Source of the DNA: Luteibacter sp. dw_328
Lineage (GTDB): Bacteria; Pseudomonadota; Gammaproteobacteria; Xanthomonadales; Rhodanobacteraceae
Direction: 5' to 3'
Assembly: GCF_018449605.1 (NCBI RefSeq)
Contig: NZ_JAAVUW010000008.1
Coordinates: 248,001-312,000 of the forward strand
DNA length: 64,000 nt
The notes beneath the pieces were generated by a model. That model was given only the letters and a program-made list of their open reading frames with translations. It was not told where the DNA came from and ran no database searches. This document shows positions 33,885-43,009 of this stretch, one piece after another. Position 1 is the stretch's first letter. Every line of letters begins with the position of its first letter. The position numbers and the translations under genes are program-made.

Positions 33885-34649
33885 TCAGCCGCCGGGCTCG
33901 ATCAACAGCAAAGGCTGACCAGACGCGTCGCGCAGGCCGGATTGGAGGTCGACCAACTGTCGGACAGCCGGACAGAGGGCCTGAACCCGCGGCCTGAGGG
34001 TCGATTCCAGCCGGGCGATGACACGCGCCTGACCGCCCGTGGAGACATCCGCCACGCGATCGCGCAGGGCGGCGGCGCCTTCCAGATCACCATTCATCGC
34101 CAGCTGCATGGCCTCACCGCCGACCTCCTGGGTCAGCAGGGGCGTGATATCGGAGACGATTTCCTGCGCATAGGCGCGCATGGCATCGGCCTGCCAGTCG
34201 CGGGTGCTCTGGCTCGCCGCGATACGCCGCTTGATCTCGGCAACGCGACTGGCAAGTGCCCGGTCGAGCTCACCGCTGCTCAGTGATCCCGGAGATGCAC
34301 GGCCGGCCTCCTCGCGCACAGCGCGCGCAGCAACGTCCACACCATCGCTGGCGATCGCCTTGGCCTTGGGCACCAGGGCACGGACGTTGCGCTCGAAAAG
34401 GGCGACGCGGTCTTGCTCGTCCGGGCGCAGCGCCACGGCGCGACCGTCCGTGGCGAGGCTGCCATCGTGCATGCGCACACTGCGCGGAGCCACTTCCGGG
34501 CGCTCGAACAGAAGGGCATCCGAACGCACCGTAAGGTCGTAGCTGCTGGCGACCCCACAGGACATCTGGCCGACGTCCTGAGCCGCGACACTGCCCGCAA
34601 CGCAGGCAGCGACGACAAAGGCGAATACGCGGGCGGTCATCCTGCTCAC
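33885..34649 (-). CDS. DUF2884 family periplasmic protein, second copy
   Basis: 254 residues with signal peptide MSRMTARVFAFVVAACVAGSVAAQ. It shares the plan of the other DUF2884 protein in the window: C near the mature N-terminus (MSCGVASSYDL), MHDGSLATDGRAVAL, and CPAVRQLVDLQSGLRDASGQ at the end. It overlaps the upstream membrane gene by 4 bases and so belongs to the peroxiredoxin operon. Its acidic C-terminal tail is missing. Confidence 0.85.
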   Translation of the reverse strand: MSRMTARVFAFVVAACVAGSVAAQDVGQMSCGVASSYDLTVRSDALLFERPEVAPRSVRMHDGSLATDGRAVALRPDEQDRVALFERNVRALVPKAKAIASDGVDVAARAVREEAGRASPGSLSSGELDRALASRVAEIKRRIAASQSTRDWQADAMRAYAQEIVSDITPLLTQEVGGEAMQLAMNGDLEGAAALRDRVADVSTGGQARVIARLESTLRPRVQALCPAVRQLVDLQSGLRDASGQPLLLIEPGG

Positions 34650-35188
34650 AAGGCGGGCTGAGCGAACTGCTGCCTCACGGACACGCGACCCAGCGTCCAG
34701 CCAAGCCAGGCCAGCACGGGTACGGAGACCGCCTTCAGCACGATCCCCACGACGAGGATCGATCGCAGCTTCACGTCACGGAGCAGCTGTTCGGGCTCGA
34801 GACCTCCCTGGCCGAGCTCCACTCCGATCGCCTGCCACTGCTGAAAAGCGATCACCGCCGTCACGATCGCCCAGACGGCCAGCACGCCGGCCGCGATGCG
34901 CATGGCGCTTCGGCCCCATTCGCGCCACCGCAGGGTCCCCAGCGCAACGACCATGACGACAAACGCCCCGAGGGTATTGCCCACCGACCATGCCAGGAAG
35001 ACACGCGGATCGGGGGTACCCGCGGCTATCGCCTCGGCGCTGATGGAACGGATGGCACCTGCGGCGGCGACGATGCCAGCGGCGTTGATCACGAAGCCCA
35101 CAGCCGCAAGCAACATCACCAGCCAGACCACGATGCGCCACGGCGCGAACGGACGGGCCTGCCGTGGCCCCTTCAGTGGTTTGAACAT
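34646..35188 (-). CDS. Multi-pass membrane protein of unknown function
   Basis: 180 residues, about four membrane segments (WRIVVWLVMLLAAVGFVINAAG..., GNTLGAFVVMVVALGTL, GVLAVWAIVTAVIAF, ILVVGIVLKAVSVPVLAWLGW). No family recognised. Starts 2 bases after the peroxiredoxin stop and overlaps the DUF2884 start, so all three genes form one operon. Its role could be linked to the periplasmic peroxiredoxin; this is inference from position. Confidence 0.72.
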   Translation of the reverse strand: MFKPLKGPRQARPFAPWRIVVWLVMLLAAVGFVINAAGIVAAAGAIRSISAEAIAAGTPDPRVFLAWSVGNTLGAFVVMVVALGTLRWREWGRSAMRIAAGVLAVWAIVTAVIAFQQWQAIGVELGQGGLEPEQLLRDVKLRSILVVGIVLKAVSVPVLAWLGWTLGRVSVRQQFAQPAL

Positions 35189-35190
35189 GC

Positions 35191-35724
35191 TCAGGTGCCC
35201 GAAGCCTTCAGCTGCGCGAGATCGGCAAGCACCTGCCCGGAGTTCTTTTCCGGATCCACGTCCTTATAGACCCTGGCGATCTTGCCGGTCGGGTCGATCA
35301 GAAAGGTCTCGCGACGGGCGTACTTGCTGCCCTTTTCGTCGCTGAGCACGTCGTACTTCGTCGCCATGGCGCCGTCTGCGTCCGAGAGCAGCGGGAACGG
35401 GACGTGGTACTTCGCGGCGAATTCGGCATGCGACTTCACGTCGTCCAGGCTGACGCCATAGACAACGGCACCGGCCTTGTGGAGCTTGACGATGTCATCG
35501 CGGAAGGTGCAGACCTCGGTGGTGCAGCCGCCCGTGAAGTCCTTCGGATAGAAGTAGACGACCAGCCACTTGCCCTTTTCGGTGTCCAGCGAATGCCACT
35601 CGCCCTTCTGGTCCTGCAGCTTGAAATCGGGCGCCTTGTCGCCGACCGCGGGGCCGGCAGGGGTGGCGGCCCAGGCAGAGACAGTGACCAGGCAAAGAGC
35701 GAGAAGCGTAAAGAGGCGACGCAT
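35191..35724 (-). CDS. Periplasmic peroxiredoxin (BCP/PrxQ type)
   Basis: 177 residues with a signal peptide (MRRLFTLLALCLVTVSAWAA). The peroxidatic Cys is C67 and the resolving Cys C72 in GGCTTEVCTFRDD, the spacing of BCP/PrxQ enzymes that form an intramolecular disulfide; P60 and T64 of the catalytic pocket lie just before. It should reduce peroxides in the periplasm. First gene of an operon with a membrane protein and a DUF2884 protein. Confidence 0.92.
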   Translation of the reverse strand: MRRLFTLLALCLVTVSAWAATPAGPAVGDKAPDFKLQDQKGEWHSLDTEKGKWLVVYFYPKDFTGGCTTEVCTFRDDIVKLHKAGAVVYGVSLDDVKSHAEFAAKYHVPFPLLSDADGAMATKYDVLSDEKGSKYARRETFLIDPTGKIARVYKDVDPEKNSGQVLADLAQLKASGT

Positions 35725-35817
35725 GGGGAAACCTCGTGGGTGGGAATCAGGGAAGTGTACTCGTCCGCGTGAATGCGGGTTCCGTCCCTTTCGGTTGTGG
35801 CGGCGCGTGAGATTCGC

Positions 35818-35853
35818 AAAAAAAAGAGGCGCCCCGGAGGACGCCCCTTTGCT
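35818..35853 (-). terminator. Intrinsic terminator
   Basis: On the minus strand a G/C-rich hairpin (GGGGCGTCC / GGGGCGCC pairing) is followed by about eight T. It terminates the 152-residue secreted-protein gene just upstream. Confidence 0.7.
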
Positions 35854-35867
35854 GACGGAAGCGGGTA

Positions 35868-36326
35868 TTACTTGCCGATCCGCTCGATCTCGAACTTGCT
35901 CAGGTCGACGCCGAGGTTGAAGCCACGGCCCGTGCCGGTAACGGCCAGGGAGACTTCACCCTTGGTCATCGCCGCGCTCTCGGCGCTCTTCACGACACCG
36001 GCATTGGCGCCGCCGCTGGCGTATTCGCCATAGATCTCGCTGATGCCGTGGACGTGGGTGAACTCACCCTTGCCACCTTCGATGCTGAACTTGCCGGCGG
36101 TGAGGCCGCCACCACGAACGTGGATGATCACGTCGGCGCTCTGGCCGTTATCGCAGCGGACGTGGCCACGGCCATCGGCCTTCTTGTAGATCGCAGCCCA
36201 ACCCGTGGTGCTGAACGTCATGTGGCATTTGACCTCAGCGTCCGACGCCGCCTTGGCGGGCTGCGCGGAGAAGGTACCTGCAGCGGCGAGTGCCAGGACA
36301 GCCAGACCGGTAATGCGCTTGATCAT
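35868..36326 (-). CDS. Secreted protein of unknown function
   Basis: 152 residues with signal peptide MIKRITGLAVLALAAAGTFSAQPAKAA. The mature part has two cysteines (VKCHMTF and RCDNGQSA) and a Gly-rich beta repeat (GGGLTAGKFSIEGGKGEFTH, GISEIYGEYASGG). Predicted a small beta protein in the periplasm or outside. I do not recognise the family. It has its own terminator and stands alone. Confidence 0.7.
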   Translation of the reverse strand: MIKRITGLAVLALAAAGTFSAQPAKAASDAEVKCHMTFSTTGWAAIYKKADGRGHVRCDNGQSADVIIHVRGGGLTAGKFSIEGGKGEFTHVHGISEIYGEYASGGANAGVVKSAESAAMTKGEVSLAVTGTGRGFNLGVDLSKFEIERIGK

Positions 36327-36517
36327 GTTCGTTTCTCCGTGGGTAGATGGCAGGAAGCTGCGAGACGGATTCTGTACTCACGAATGTGAAGAAACACGGA
36401 GGCTCCCGACACCCGTTCAGGAAAGCCGAGGATTCGTCGAGGACCCGTGAACCGGCTCCCCGGGTGGCATTAGGCGGCTTACTATCGATCCAACGCCGCT
36501 CCTTGAAGGGAAATCCC

Positions 36518-36931
36518 ATGCCCAAGCACATCCTGGTTGGCTATGACGGCTCGGAAACCGCCCGCCGCGCCTACCTTTTCGCCCTGGAGCTGGCCGCCTG
36601 CGCCGGGGCGAGGGTCCAGGTGCTCTCGGTGCTCCAGATCGACAACGGTGCCGATACGGCGGCGCTGATGATGACGGACAACGGCAGGGAGCGCCTCGAG
36701 GCGCTGAACGCCGAGGTGAAGGCCTTGAGGCCCGAGGCCGGCGTACCGGTGGCCGTCGACCTCATTCATGGAAGCCCCGGCGACGCCCTGCTCTCGTACG
36801 TGGCCCGGCACGGGGTCGACCACATCGTCATCGGGCATACCGAGCGAGGCGCCCTGGCCCGCTGGCTGGTCGGCTCGACCTCGACCGACGTGCTGGCCAA
36901 GGCCCACGTGCCCGTGACGGTGGTGAGGTAG
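36518..36931 (+). CDS. UspA-family universal stress protein
   Basis: 137 residues with a single Usp fold. The first strand is HILVGYDGSETARRAYL; the ATP-binding loop is VIGHTERGALARWLVGSTSTD, which keeps the G-S/T pattern of nucleotide-binding members. Start at MPKHILVG is preceded by a GAAGGG-like site. Expected to act in general stress survival; substrate or partner unknown. Confidence 0.9.
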   Translation: MPKHILVGYDGSETARRAYLFALELAACAGARVQVLSVLQIDNGADTAALMMTDNGRERLEALNAEVKALRPEAGVPVAVDLIHGSPGDALLSYVARHGVDHIVIGHTERGALARWLVGSTSTDVLAKAHVPVTVVR

Positions 36932-37025
36932 CCGCAAGGATGCCGCGTAGCCATGCTTGCCCGGCTTTGTCACAATTCGGTCAGATGCCCTCGGGGCGAT
37001 AAGACAAAGCGATCGGGGAAAACGA

Positions 37026-37847
37026 GTGAGCTACGCCGCCACTTTGCCATGGACGCTCGAAAAACTGGACCTCTCGCGGATCGACATCGAGAAGGTCAGG
37101 CATAACGAAGACCTGTTCCTGCTGTTGTGCAGCTCCTCGTTCGTCGAGAGCGGCTCGGACCTGTACACGCATCTCCTGGTCGACCACTTCGCCGGCGACG
37201 AGACGCTGCAAGCGTGGCTCCGTGACCACTGGGAGCACGAGGAAATGCAGCATGGCCGCGCGCTGGCGGCTTATGTGCGCCACGTCTGGCCGGAGTTCGA
37301 CTGGGAAACCGGTTTCCAAAGCTTCTTCGCGCACTACGGTTCGGTCTGCACGCCCGACGAGCTCGAGCCCAACCGTGGCCTGGAACTGGCCGCGCGTTGC
37401 GTCGTCGAGACGGGAACGGCGAGCCTGTATCGTGCACTCAACGAAGTTACCGACGAGCCGGTATTGCGCGAACTGACGAACTACATCAAGAGCGATGAAG
37501 TCCGTCATTACAAGAACTTCTACCAGCACTTCCGCATCTATCGCGAGCGCGACAAGATCGGTCGCTTCAGCACCTTGCGCACCTTGCTCAAGCGCCTGAG
37601 CGAGATCAAGAACGAAGACAGCGACATCGCGCTGCGTCACGTCTTCAACGTTCGCCATCCCGACAAGGCACATGACGACGCCGAGTTCCGCCGGGTCGCG
37701 GGTCGTGCGGAAGGTCTGCTCAAGAAGCACCTCCCCGCCGAGATGACGGTAAAGATGCTCCTGCGGCCCCTCGACCTGCCGGCCCGACTCAACACCATGC
37801 TCGAGTGGCCGCTCACGCGAATCACCGAGAAGCTGTTCCTACACTGA
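37026..37847 (+). CDS. Ferritin-like di-iron domain protein
   Basis: 273 residues from a GTG (SYAATLPWTLEKLDLS). Helical, with two carboxylate/His motifs expected for a di-iron site: WEHEEMQHGRALAAY near residue 70 and SDEVRHYKNFYQHF near 165, plus E in CVVETGTASLYRAL. This is the ferritin-like superfamily, which includes desaturases and hydroxylases; a specific reaction cannot be stated. Lacks a signal peptide. The upstream TTG would add 23 unsupported residues. Confidence 0.78.
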   Translation: MSYAATLPWTLEKLDLSRIDIEKVRHNEDLFLLLCSSSFVESGSDLYTHLLVDHFAGDETLQAWLRDHWEHEEMQHGRALAAYVRHVWPEFDWETGFQSFFAHYGSVCTPDELEPNRGLELAARCVVETGTASLYRALNEVTDEPVLRELTNYIKSDEVRHYKNFYQHFRIYRERDKIGRFSTLRTLLKRLSEIKNEDSDIALRHVFNVRHPDKAHDDAEFRRVAGRAEGLLKKHLPAEMTVKMLLRPLDLPARLNTMLEWPLTRITEKLFLH

Positions 37848-37906
37848 AGCCAGCTCAGCGATGCACAAGGTGGGCGCCATCTCATCGGCGATGGCGCACT
37901 TGCCAT

Positions 37907-37928
37907 GTAGGAGCCGATTCATCGGCGA
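37907..37928 (+). repeat. REP-type palindrome, single copy
   Basis: GTAGGAGCCGATTCATCGGCGA, with stem GCCGAT/ATCGGC. The same sequence recurs at other intergenic sites in this window. It lies between the ferritin-like gene and the convergent lipoprotein gene. Confidence 0.8.
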
Positions 37929-37947
37929 TCGGGTGCTCGCGCAGGCG

Positions 37948-38661
37948 TCACTTCTTCTTCGGAAGCGGCGCCCACTTGTCCCCGTCAAAACCACCGGTCT
38001 CAAACGTCAGCGTCGTCTCACCACGACTGACGGTCACCACGTCGATGGTGATCCGCTTGGTCTTCGCCATGTCCTTGATGAACTGTGCGTCGTTGCGGAA
38101 TAGCAGCGCCGGCTCGCCCGTGGGTGGGCGGAAGGCCTTCAAGGTCTTCGGTTTGCCGTCGAAGGTCGCCTTCAGCGTGCAATCGCCCTTGCAGACGAAA
38201 CCCTTTCCCGCCGTGGCGTAGAGGAACGCGTTCTGGCCCCAGGCCGTATGCCGGCGCAGGATCAGCCGTACCGATGCCTCCCCCGTCGGGCTGCTGGACT
38301 GGATCGTCGCCGTGCTCTGCGTACCACCCTCCATGGGTGAGGTCTGGTAGAGCCACAGGGCTGTCAGGCGCGCCTTCTCGCTGGTGGCCTTGTAGTTGGT
38401 TTCGAGGTTGTCGAGCGTCTTCTTCACCTCGGCGGCTGCGGGCGTATCCGGGTACTGGTCGACGATCTCGTGGCCGAGCTGCACGGCGGGGCCGTCGTTA
38501 TGCAGCTTCAACAGCTGTTGGTAGGTCTCGAGCTTCTTCGCCGCTTCGTCGGCCTGGTTGTTCGCCGGTGCCTGCTGTGCGGCCTGGGGCTCGGACTGCT
38601 GCGAACAGGCGGCCATCGTGGCGGTGGCAAGGAGAACGGCGAGCGGAGCGAAACGGCGCAT
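37948..38661 (-). CDS. Lipoprotein of unknown function
   Basis: 237 residues. Lipobox ATMAAC places the lipidated cysteine at residue 19, followed by a Gln/Ala/Asn-rich linker. A helical part (KLETYQQLLKLHN...) and a beta-rich C-terminal half (GEASVRLILRRHTAWGQNAFLYA, CKGDCTLKATFDGK) follow, ending in WAPLPKKK. The first half resembles a TPR-like repeat (HEIVDQYPDTPAAAEVKKTL). Anchored to the outer or inner membrane; function unknown. Confidence 0.78.
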   Translation of the reverse strand: MRRFAPLAVLLATATMAACSQQSEPQAAQQAPANNQADEAAKKLETYQQLLKLHNDGPAVQLGHEIVDQYPDTPAAAEVKKTLDNLETNYKATSEKARLTALWLYQTSPMEGGTQSTATIQSSSPTGEASVRLILRRHTAWGQNAFLYATAGKGFVCKGDCTLKATFDGKPKTLKAFRPPTGEPALLFRNDAQFIKDMAKTKRITIDVVTVSRGETTLTFETGGFDGDKWAPLPKKK

Positions 38662-38758
38662 GGCGATGGCATCCCGGAGAACGAACCCCTAGCTTCGCCC
38701 TTTGGCGCGGCTGCTGGCAAGGCGGGCGTAGAATCCCCCGACTCCCCAAGGACCACCC

Positions 38759-40018
38759 ATGTCTTCGTCGTCCCCCGAAGCGGTATCCCTCCTTCGCCAT
38801 CGCGCCTTCCTGCATTTCTGGTTCGCCAAGAACGCCTCCAGTTTCGGTTTCCAGATGATGTCGGTCGCGGTCGGCTGGCAGATCTACGAGATCACCCATC
38901 GTGCCCTCGACCTCGGCCTCATCGGCCTGGTCCAGTTCGTGCCCTCAGTGCTGCTGGCCCTGCCGGCCGGCCATCTCGCCGACCAGTTCGACCGGCGCCG
39001 CATCGTCACGATCTGCCAGTCCATCGAATGGCTGGCGATCGCCCTGCTCGCTATTTTCAGTCTCACGGGGCACATCAACGAGTTGGGAATCCTCGCCCTG
39101 GTGTTCGTGATCGGTGTCGGCAAGGCGTTCGAGTTTCCCGCCCTGCAGTCGATGCTCCCGGCGCTGGTACCTGCGTCCGTGCTTCCCCGTGCCATGGCCT
39201 CAACGGCCTCAGCGGGCCAGGCGGCGATGATCGCCGGCCCCGCCCTGGGCGGCCTGCTGTATGTCGCCGGCCCCGGCACCGTCTACTCGGTCTCGGCCGT
39301 GCTCTACCTCGTCGCTTTCACCCTGATGTCGCGACTGTCCTACGACCACCAACCACCCCGTCGCGAGCCGGCCACGCTGAAGACCCTGTTCGCTGGCGTG
39401 CATTTCATACGGCATCGCCCGGCCGTCTTCGGGGTTATCTCCCTGGACCTCTTCGCGGTGCTGCTCGGCGGCGCCACGGCGCTCCTGCCGATCTTCGCCA
39501 AAGACATCCTGCATACCGGTCCGTGGGGCCTCGGCCTGCTTCGCGCCGCGCCCGCGGTCGGCGCACTGCTGATGTCCGTGTGGCTGGCGCACAACAGCCT
39601 GACGCGGCGAGTGGGGCCGATCATGTTTGCCTCCGTGGCGGGCTTCGGGGTCGCCACCATCGTTTTCGCCCTCTCGTCCACGCTGTGGCTGTCGCTGGTC
39701 GCGCTGTTCGCCCTGGGCGCCTTCGACATGGTCAGCATGGTCATTCGCGGCGCACTGGTGCAGCTGGAGACGCCTGACGACATGCGCGGGCGGGTCAGCG
39801 CGGTCAATGCCATCTTCATCAACACCTCCAACCAGTTGGGCGAATTCGAGTCCGGCATACTCGCCGCCGCGCTCGGTGCAGTAAATGCCACCCTGATCGG
39901 GGGCATCGGCACCCTGGTCGTGGTCGGTCTGTGGACCTGGTGGTTCCCATCGCTGCGACGCCGCCAGGGCCTGGTGTCGGACCCCGAGCCTATCGAAGGG
40001 GCCAGCGGCACCATCTGA
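38759..40018 (+). CDS. MFS exporter, EntS-like (MFS_3)
   Basis: 419 residues, about 12 membrane segments. The start HRAFLHFWFAKNASSFGFQM and motif GHLADQFDRRRIVTI fit the MFS_3/EntS group of siderophore and drug exporters. No siderophore gene is nearby, so the substrate is not known. Divergent from the lipoprotein gene. Length is complete. Confidence 0.88.
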   Translation: MSSSSPEAVSLLRHRAFLHFWFAKNASSFGFQMMSVAVGWQIYEITHRALDLGLIGLVQFVPSVLLALPAGHLADQFDRRRIVTICQSIEWLAIALLAIFSLTGHINELGILALVFVIGVGKAFEFPALQSMLPALVPASVLPRAMASTASAGQAAMIAGPALGGLLYVAGPGTVYSVSAVLYLVAFTLMSRLSYDHQPPRREPATLKTLFAGVHFIRHRPAVFGVISLDLFAVLLGGATALLPIFAKDILHTGPWGLGLLRAAPAVGALLMSVWLAHNSLTRRVGPIMFASVAGFGVATIVFALSSTLWLSLVALFALGAFDMVSMVIRGALVQLETPDDMRGRVSAVNAIFINTSNQLGEFESGILAAALGAVNATLIGGIGTLVVVGLWTWWFPSLRRRQGLVSDPEPIEGASGTI

Positions 40019-40078
40019 CACGGCGCCGAAAACGTGCTAATAAAGTGGACGTCTATACCGCCAAAGGGGATGTCCACG

Positions 40079-41380
40079 ATGAAGCGCCTGCTCGCCGCCG
40101 CCCTTCTCACCCTTGTCGCGCCGGCCTATGCCGCGCACGAGGGTCCTGCCAGCCTCGATGCCGCACTTGCCCAGGGCAAGCGCGAGCACAAGCCGGTGCT
40201 GGTCGATTTCCAGGCGGTCTGGTGTTACTCGTGTTACTACATGGCCAGCCATGTCCTCAACGGCAAGGAATGGGACGATCTCGGCAAGAAGATCGTTTTC
40301 TACGAGGCCGATGCCGATAAGCCGGCCGACAAGGCATGGATGAACAAGCTCAACGTCCATTTCCTACCGACCTATGTCGCCATCGGTCCGGACGGCGAAG
40401 AGCTCGGACGCATACTCGCCGAACAACCTCGTGAAAAGTTCTACCCGCAGATCGCAGCACTCCTCTCCGGTGACGCACGCCTCTCACACCAGAAAGACGA
40501 AGCGGTGAAGGGATCGCTCGCATCGGTGGCCGAGGTGCTCGACACCTACCAGCAGCGCTACCAGGGCAAGGAAGGCATGGCCTGGTTCGACACCTTGCCA
40601 GCCATGGTTCGTAACGTTTCCGATCAGGACAAGCGCGTCGCGCTGGCCAAGCAGCAGCTGTTGCTGCTCGAAGGCAAGGCCGACAAGAACGATACGGCCA
40701 TCGCCGCGGCAGCGACCAAGGTGCTCGCCGGAAATATCGGCTGCGATCGTCCCTATGTGCTGGATGACCTGATTGCCGCGACCGCTGCGCAACCGCCGGC
40801 GACACGGCAGGCTTCGCTCTCTCCCCAGAAACCCGCCTTCGACGACTACCTGGCGACACAGATCTTCGTCGCCTCGCCCATCTGTGCCGACCAGCGCAGC
40901 GCCGTCCTGACTGCCGCCGACCTCGACGCTGCCATCGGCGACACGACGGGCGAGCAAGCGGTACTGCGCAGGGCGATCGACCTTAGCCGCGAGAAGTTAC
41001 ACGGCGACCTCAAGAGCGATCGCAACGTCGCCGACAACCTTCGCGTCTATCTTGTCCGGGCGAAAGCTGGCGACGAACTCGACACACTGGAGAAGCAGCT
41101 GATCGCCGCCTATCCGAATGACTACGTGTACAACTATCGTTACGGGCGTCGTCTCGTCGAGAACGGCAAGTTCGCACAAGGCTTGCCATACCTCGAGACA
41201 GCAGCGAAGAAGGCTTACGGTGCCAACACGATCAGCGTTGCAACGTATCGGGTGAAGGCATTGCACGCGCTGAACCGTGATGCGGAAGCACGCAAGCTCG
41301 TCGCCGCGACGGTGGCCGCGCAAGGCACCGCGTTCCCGGAGCAAGTGAAGAAACTACAGGAAACCTTGCCCGCAACGTAA
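40079..41380 (+). CDS. Thioredoxin-like protein with helical C-terminal half
   Basis: 433 residues with a signal peptide (MKRLLAAALLTLVAPAYAA) and strong GGGGA ribosome site. An N-terminal thioredoxin fold carries the redox pair C49 and C52 in VWCYSCYYM, as in DsbD-type/thioredoxin_7 domains, and cis-Pro in FLPTYVAI. The rest is helical with TPR-like segments (LIAAYPNDYVYNYRYGRRL). It should reside in the periplasm as a disulfide-handling protein. The substrate is unknown. Confidence 0.85.
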   Translation: MKRLLAAALLTLVAPAYAAHEGPASLDAALAQGKREHKPVLVDFQAVWCYSCYYMASHVLNGKEWDDLGKKIVFYEADADKPADKAWMNKLNVHFLPTYVAIGPDGEELGRILAEQPREKFYPQIAALLSGDARLSHQKDEAVKGSLASVAEVLDTYQQRYQGKEGMAWFDTLPAMVRNVSDQDKRVALAKQQLLLLEGKADKNDTAIAAAATKVLAGNIGCDRPYVLDDLIAATAAQPPATRQASLSPQKPAFDDYLATQIFVASPICADQRSAVLTAADLDAAIGDTTGEQAVLRRAIDLSREKLHGDLKSDRNVADNLRVYLVRAKAGDELDTLEKQLIAAYPNDYVYNYRYGRRLVENGKFAQGLPYLETAAKKAYGANTISVATYRVKALHALNRDAEARKLVAATVAAQGTAFPEQVKKLQETLPAT

Positions 41381-41393
41381 GCAGACACCGCTC

Positions 41394-41468
41394 TTGTAGG
41401 AGCCGATGCATCGGCGAAAAGGCCCAGCTACGTAGCAATCCTTATCGCCGATGAATCGGCTCCTACAA
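41394..41468. repeat. REPIN: inverted pair of REP palindromes
   Basis: Left copy TTGTAGGAGCCGATGCATCG and right copy ending CGATGAATCGGCTCCTACAA face each other with about 25 bases between. This is the typical doublet of REP elements that can fold into one long hairpin. Located between two convergent genes. Confidence 0.85.
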
Positions 41469-41482
41469 CGGCATGCGGTGCA

Positions 41483-41791
41483 TCACGTCTGCGACGTACC
41501 GTAAACCACGGAATCAAGGTGCTCCACACGCGCAATGGTGTCCAACGACACCGTCGCAGACCACTCCGGCCGATCGTTGTCGATCAGCTTCACCACACCG
41601 TTGATCCCCTCGGTGCCATCGGCATCGACGAAGGTCTGCGTGGTGGGCACGACAGCGACGATGCCCTGGATCGTCGAACCATCCTGCAGATGGATGAGGA
41701 CCTTCGCGTTATCGCGCAGCTCGTGGATCAACGCCTGCAGTCGCCCGATCGTGCCCTTGTCGGTATGAATCGTGTCGGCTTCGCGGCCCAT
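41483..41791 (-). CDS. DUF3247 Sm-like protein
   Basis: 102 residues from MGREADTIHTDKGTIGRL. The family is nearly confined to xanthomonads; a solved Xanthomonas member (XC5848) has an LSm/Sm fold as I recall. Strand pattern KVLIHLQDGSTIQGIVAVVPTTQTFVD fits an Sm domain, which suggests an RNA- or protein-binding role. Located beside a REP doublet and convergent with the thioredoxin-like gene. Confidence 0.88.
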   Translation of the reverse strand: MGREADTIHTDKGTIGRLQALIHELRDNAKVLIHLQDGSTIQGIVAVVPTTQTFVDADGTEGINGVVKLIDNDRPEWSATVSLDTIARVEHLDSVVYGTSQT

Positions 41792-41898
41792 GGCAGTGTC
41801 CTCGTGATGGCAGACCACTGACGCTACTCTCCGGCCGTCGATGGAATGTGCACGGGGCGCACTGCTACGCTGCGCCCTCTTCCACGCGCGGGCCAGCC

Positions 41899-42567
41899 AT
41901 GATCACCGTCCATCACCTGAACAACTCGCGCTCCCAGCGCGTCCTCTGGCTGCTGGAGGAACTCGGCCTGCCGTACGAGATCGTGCGCTACCAGCGAGAC
42001 GCCAAGACGATGTTGGCGCCCAAGGAGCTACGCGCCATCCACCCCCTCGGCAAGTCGCCCATCCTCCAGGATGGCGAGGTGACGCTGGCCGAGTCGGGCG
42101 CCATCGTCGAATACCTTCTCGAGCGTTACGGACAGGGCCGCCTGAAGCCTGCCGTCAGTAGCCCCGACTGGCTGCGCTTCATCTACTTCCTGCACTACGC
42201 AGAGGGTTCGGCGATGCCGCCCTTGCTGCTCAAGCTGGTCTTCGTCCGCATGGAGACGGCGCCGGTGCCGTTCTTTGCCAAGCCGGTCGCCCGGATGCTC
42301 GCCAAGGGCGCGCAGAAGGCCTTCGTCGACCCCCAGCTCAAGTTGCACCTGGACTACATGGAGGGCGAAATCGGCAAGTCCGAGTGGTTCGCGGGCAATG
42401 AGTTCACAGCGGCCGATATTCAGATGAGCTTCCCCTTGGAGGCCGCGGCCAGCCGGGGCGGTCTCGACGCATCGCGGCCGAAGCTGCACGCCTTCCTTGA
42501 GCGCATCCACGCGCGCCCGGCCTACCAGGCGGCGCTCACCAAGGGCGGCAAGTACGATTTCGCGTGA
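41899..42567 (+). CDS. Glutathione S-transferase
   Basis: 222 residues. The N-terminal thioredoxin-like domain (ITVHHLNNSRSQRVLWLLEEL; glutathione motif LAESGAIVEYLLERYG) is followed by an all-helical domain (AADIQMSFPLEAAASRG). The early NNSRSQR places S near the expected active-site residue. It starts at MITVHHLN, because the upstream extension is low-complexity. Likely a detoxifying enzyme. Confidence 0.92.
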   Translation: MITVHHLNNSRSQRVLWLLEELGLPYEIVRYQRDAKTMLAPKELRAIHPLGKSPILQDGEVTLAESGAIVEYLLERYGQGRLKPAVSSPDWLRFIYFLHYAEGSAMPPLLLKLVFVRMETAPVPFFAKPVARMLAKGAQKAFVDPQLKLHLDYMEGEIGKSEWFAGNEFTAADIQMSFPLEAAASRGGLDASRPKLHAFLERIHARPAYQAALTKGGKYDFA

Positions 42568-42679
42568 TAACGACGAGCCTGAATCCCTGTTCAATCGGGC
42601 ACTTGCCTGTTTACACGACCCTCACGACCCGGGCCGCAAAGTCGGTTCCCGTCAGCAACGCTTGAGAGGGAGCCATCCA

Positions 42680-43009
42680 ATGAGCAGAAATCGTGAGTTC
42701 GCGCAGCAGGTCGAAAGCGCCGTCAACGGCGTCTCCGGCCGCGTTCGCCACTACGCGGATGAGGCGACCGGCGCAGGCAGCGACCTGCTCGAGCGCACCC
42801 GTCGCGTCACCAACAAGTTCGCCAAGCGCAACAGCGGCAGCAGCCAGAAGGTTCGCTACCTGGCCGAAGATCTCGCCGATGAAGCGACGTATCAGTACCG
42901 TCGTCTGCGCAAGCAGGTGCGTCGCAACCCGGGCGTGACCATCGGTATCGCCGCCGCGGCTATCGGGACGTTTCTCCTGATTCGTCATGCGCTTCGTGAC
43001 GACGATTGA
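42680..43009 (+). CDS. ElaB/YqjD/DUF883-like membrane-anchor protein
   Basis: 109 residues. A helical, charged N-terminal part (QQVESAVNGVSGRVRHYADEATGAG) and one C-terminal membrane segment (VTIGIAAAAIGTFLLIRHAL) are the plan of the YqjD/ElaB (DUF883) family, which tethers ribosomes to the membrane in stationary phase. Its ribosome site is GAGAGGGAG. A terminator follows 25 bases after the stop and lies inside the 3' end of the next gene on the other strand. Confidence 0.82.
   Translation: MSRNREFAQQVESAVNGVSGRVRHYADEATGAGSDLLERTRRVTNKFAKRNSGSSQKVRYLAEDLADEATYQYRRLRKQVRRNPGVTIGIAAAAIGTFLLIRHALRDDD

Noticed and set aside
37861-37947. Second REP site left of the one at 37907 (CTCATCGGCGATGG)
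   Set aside because: Only half of the core is present and it lacks the GTAGGAG part.
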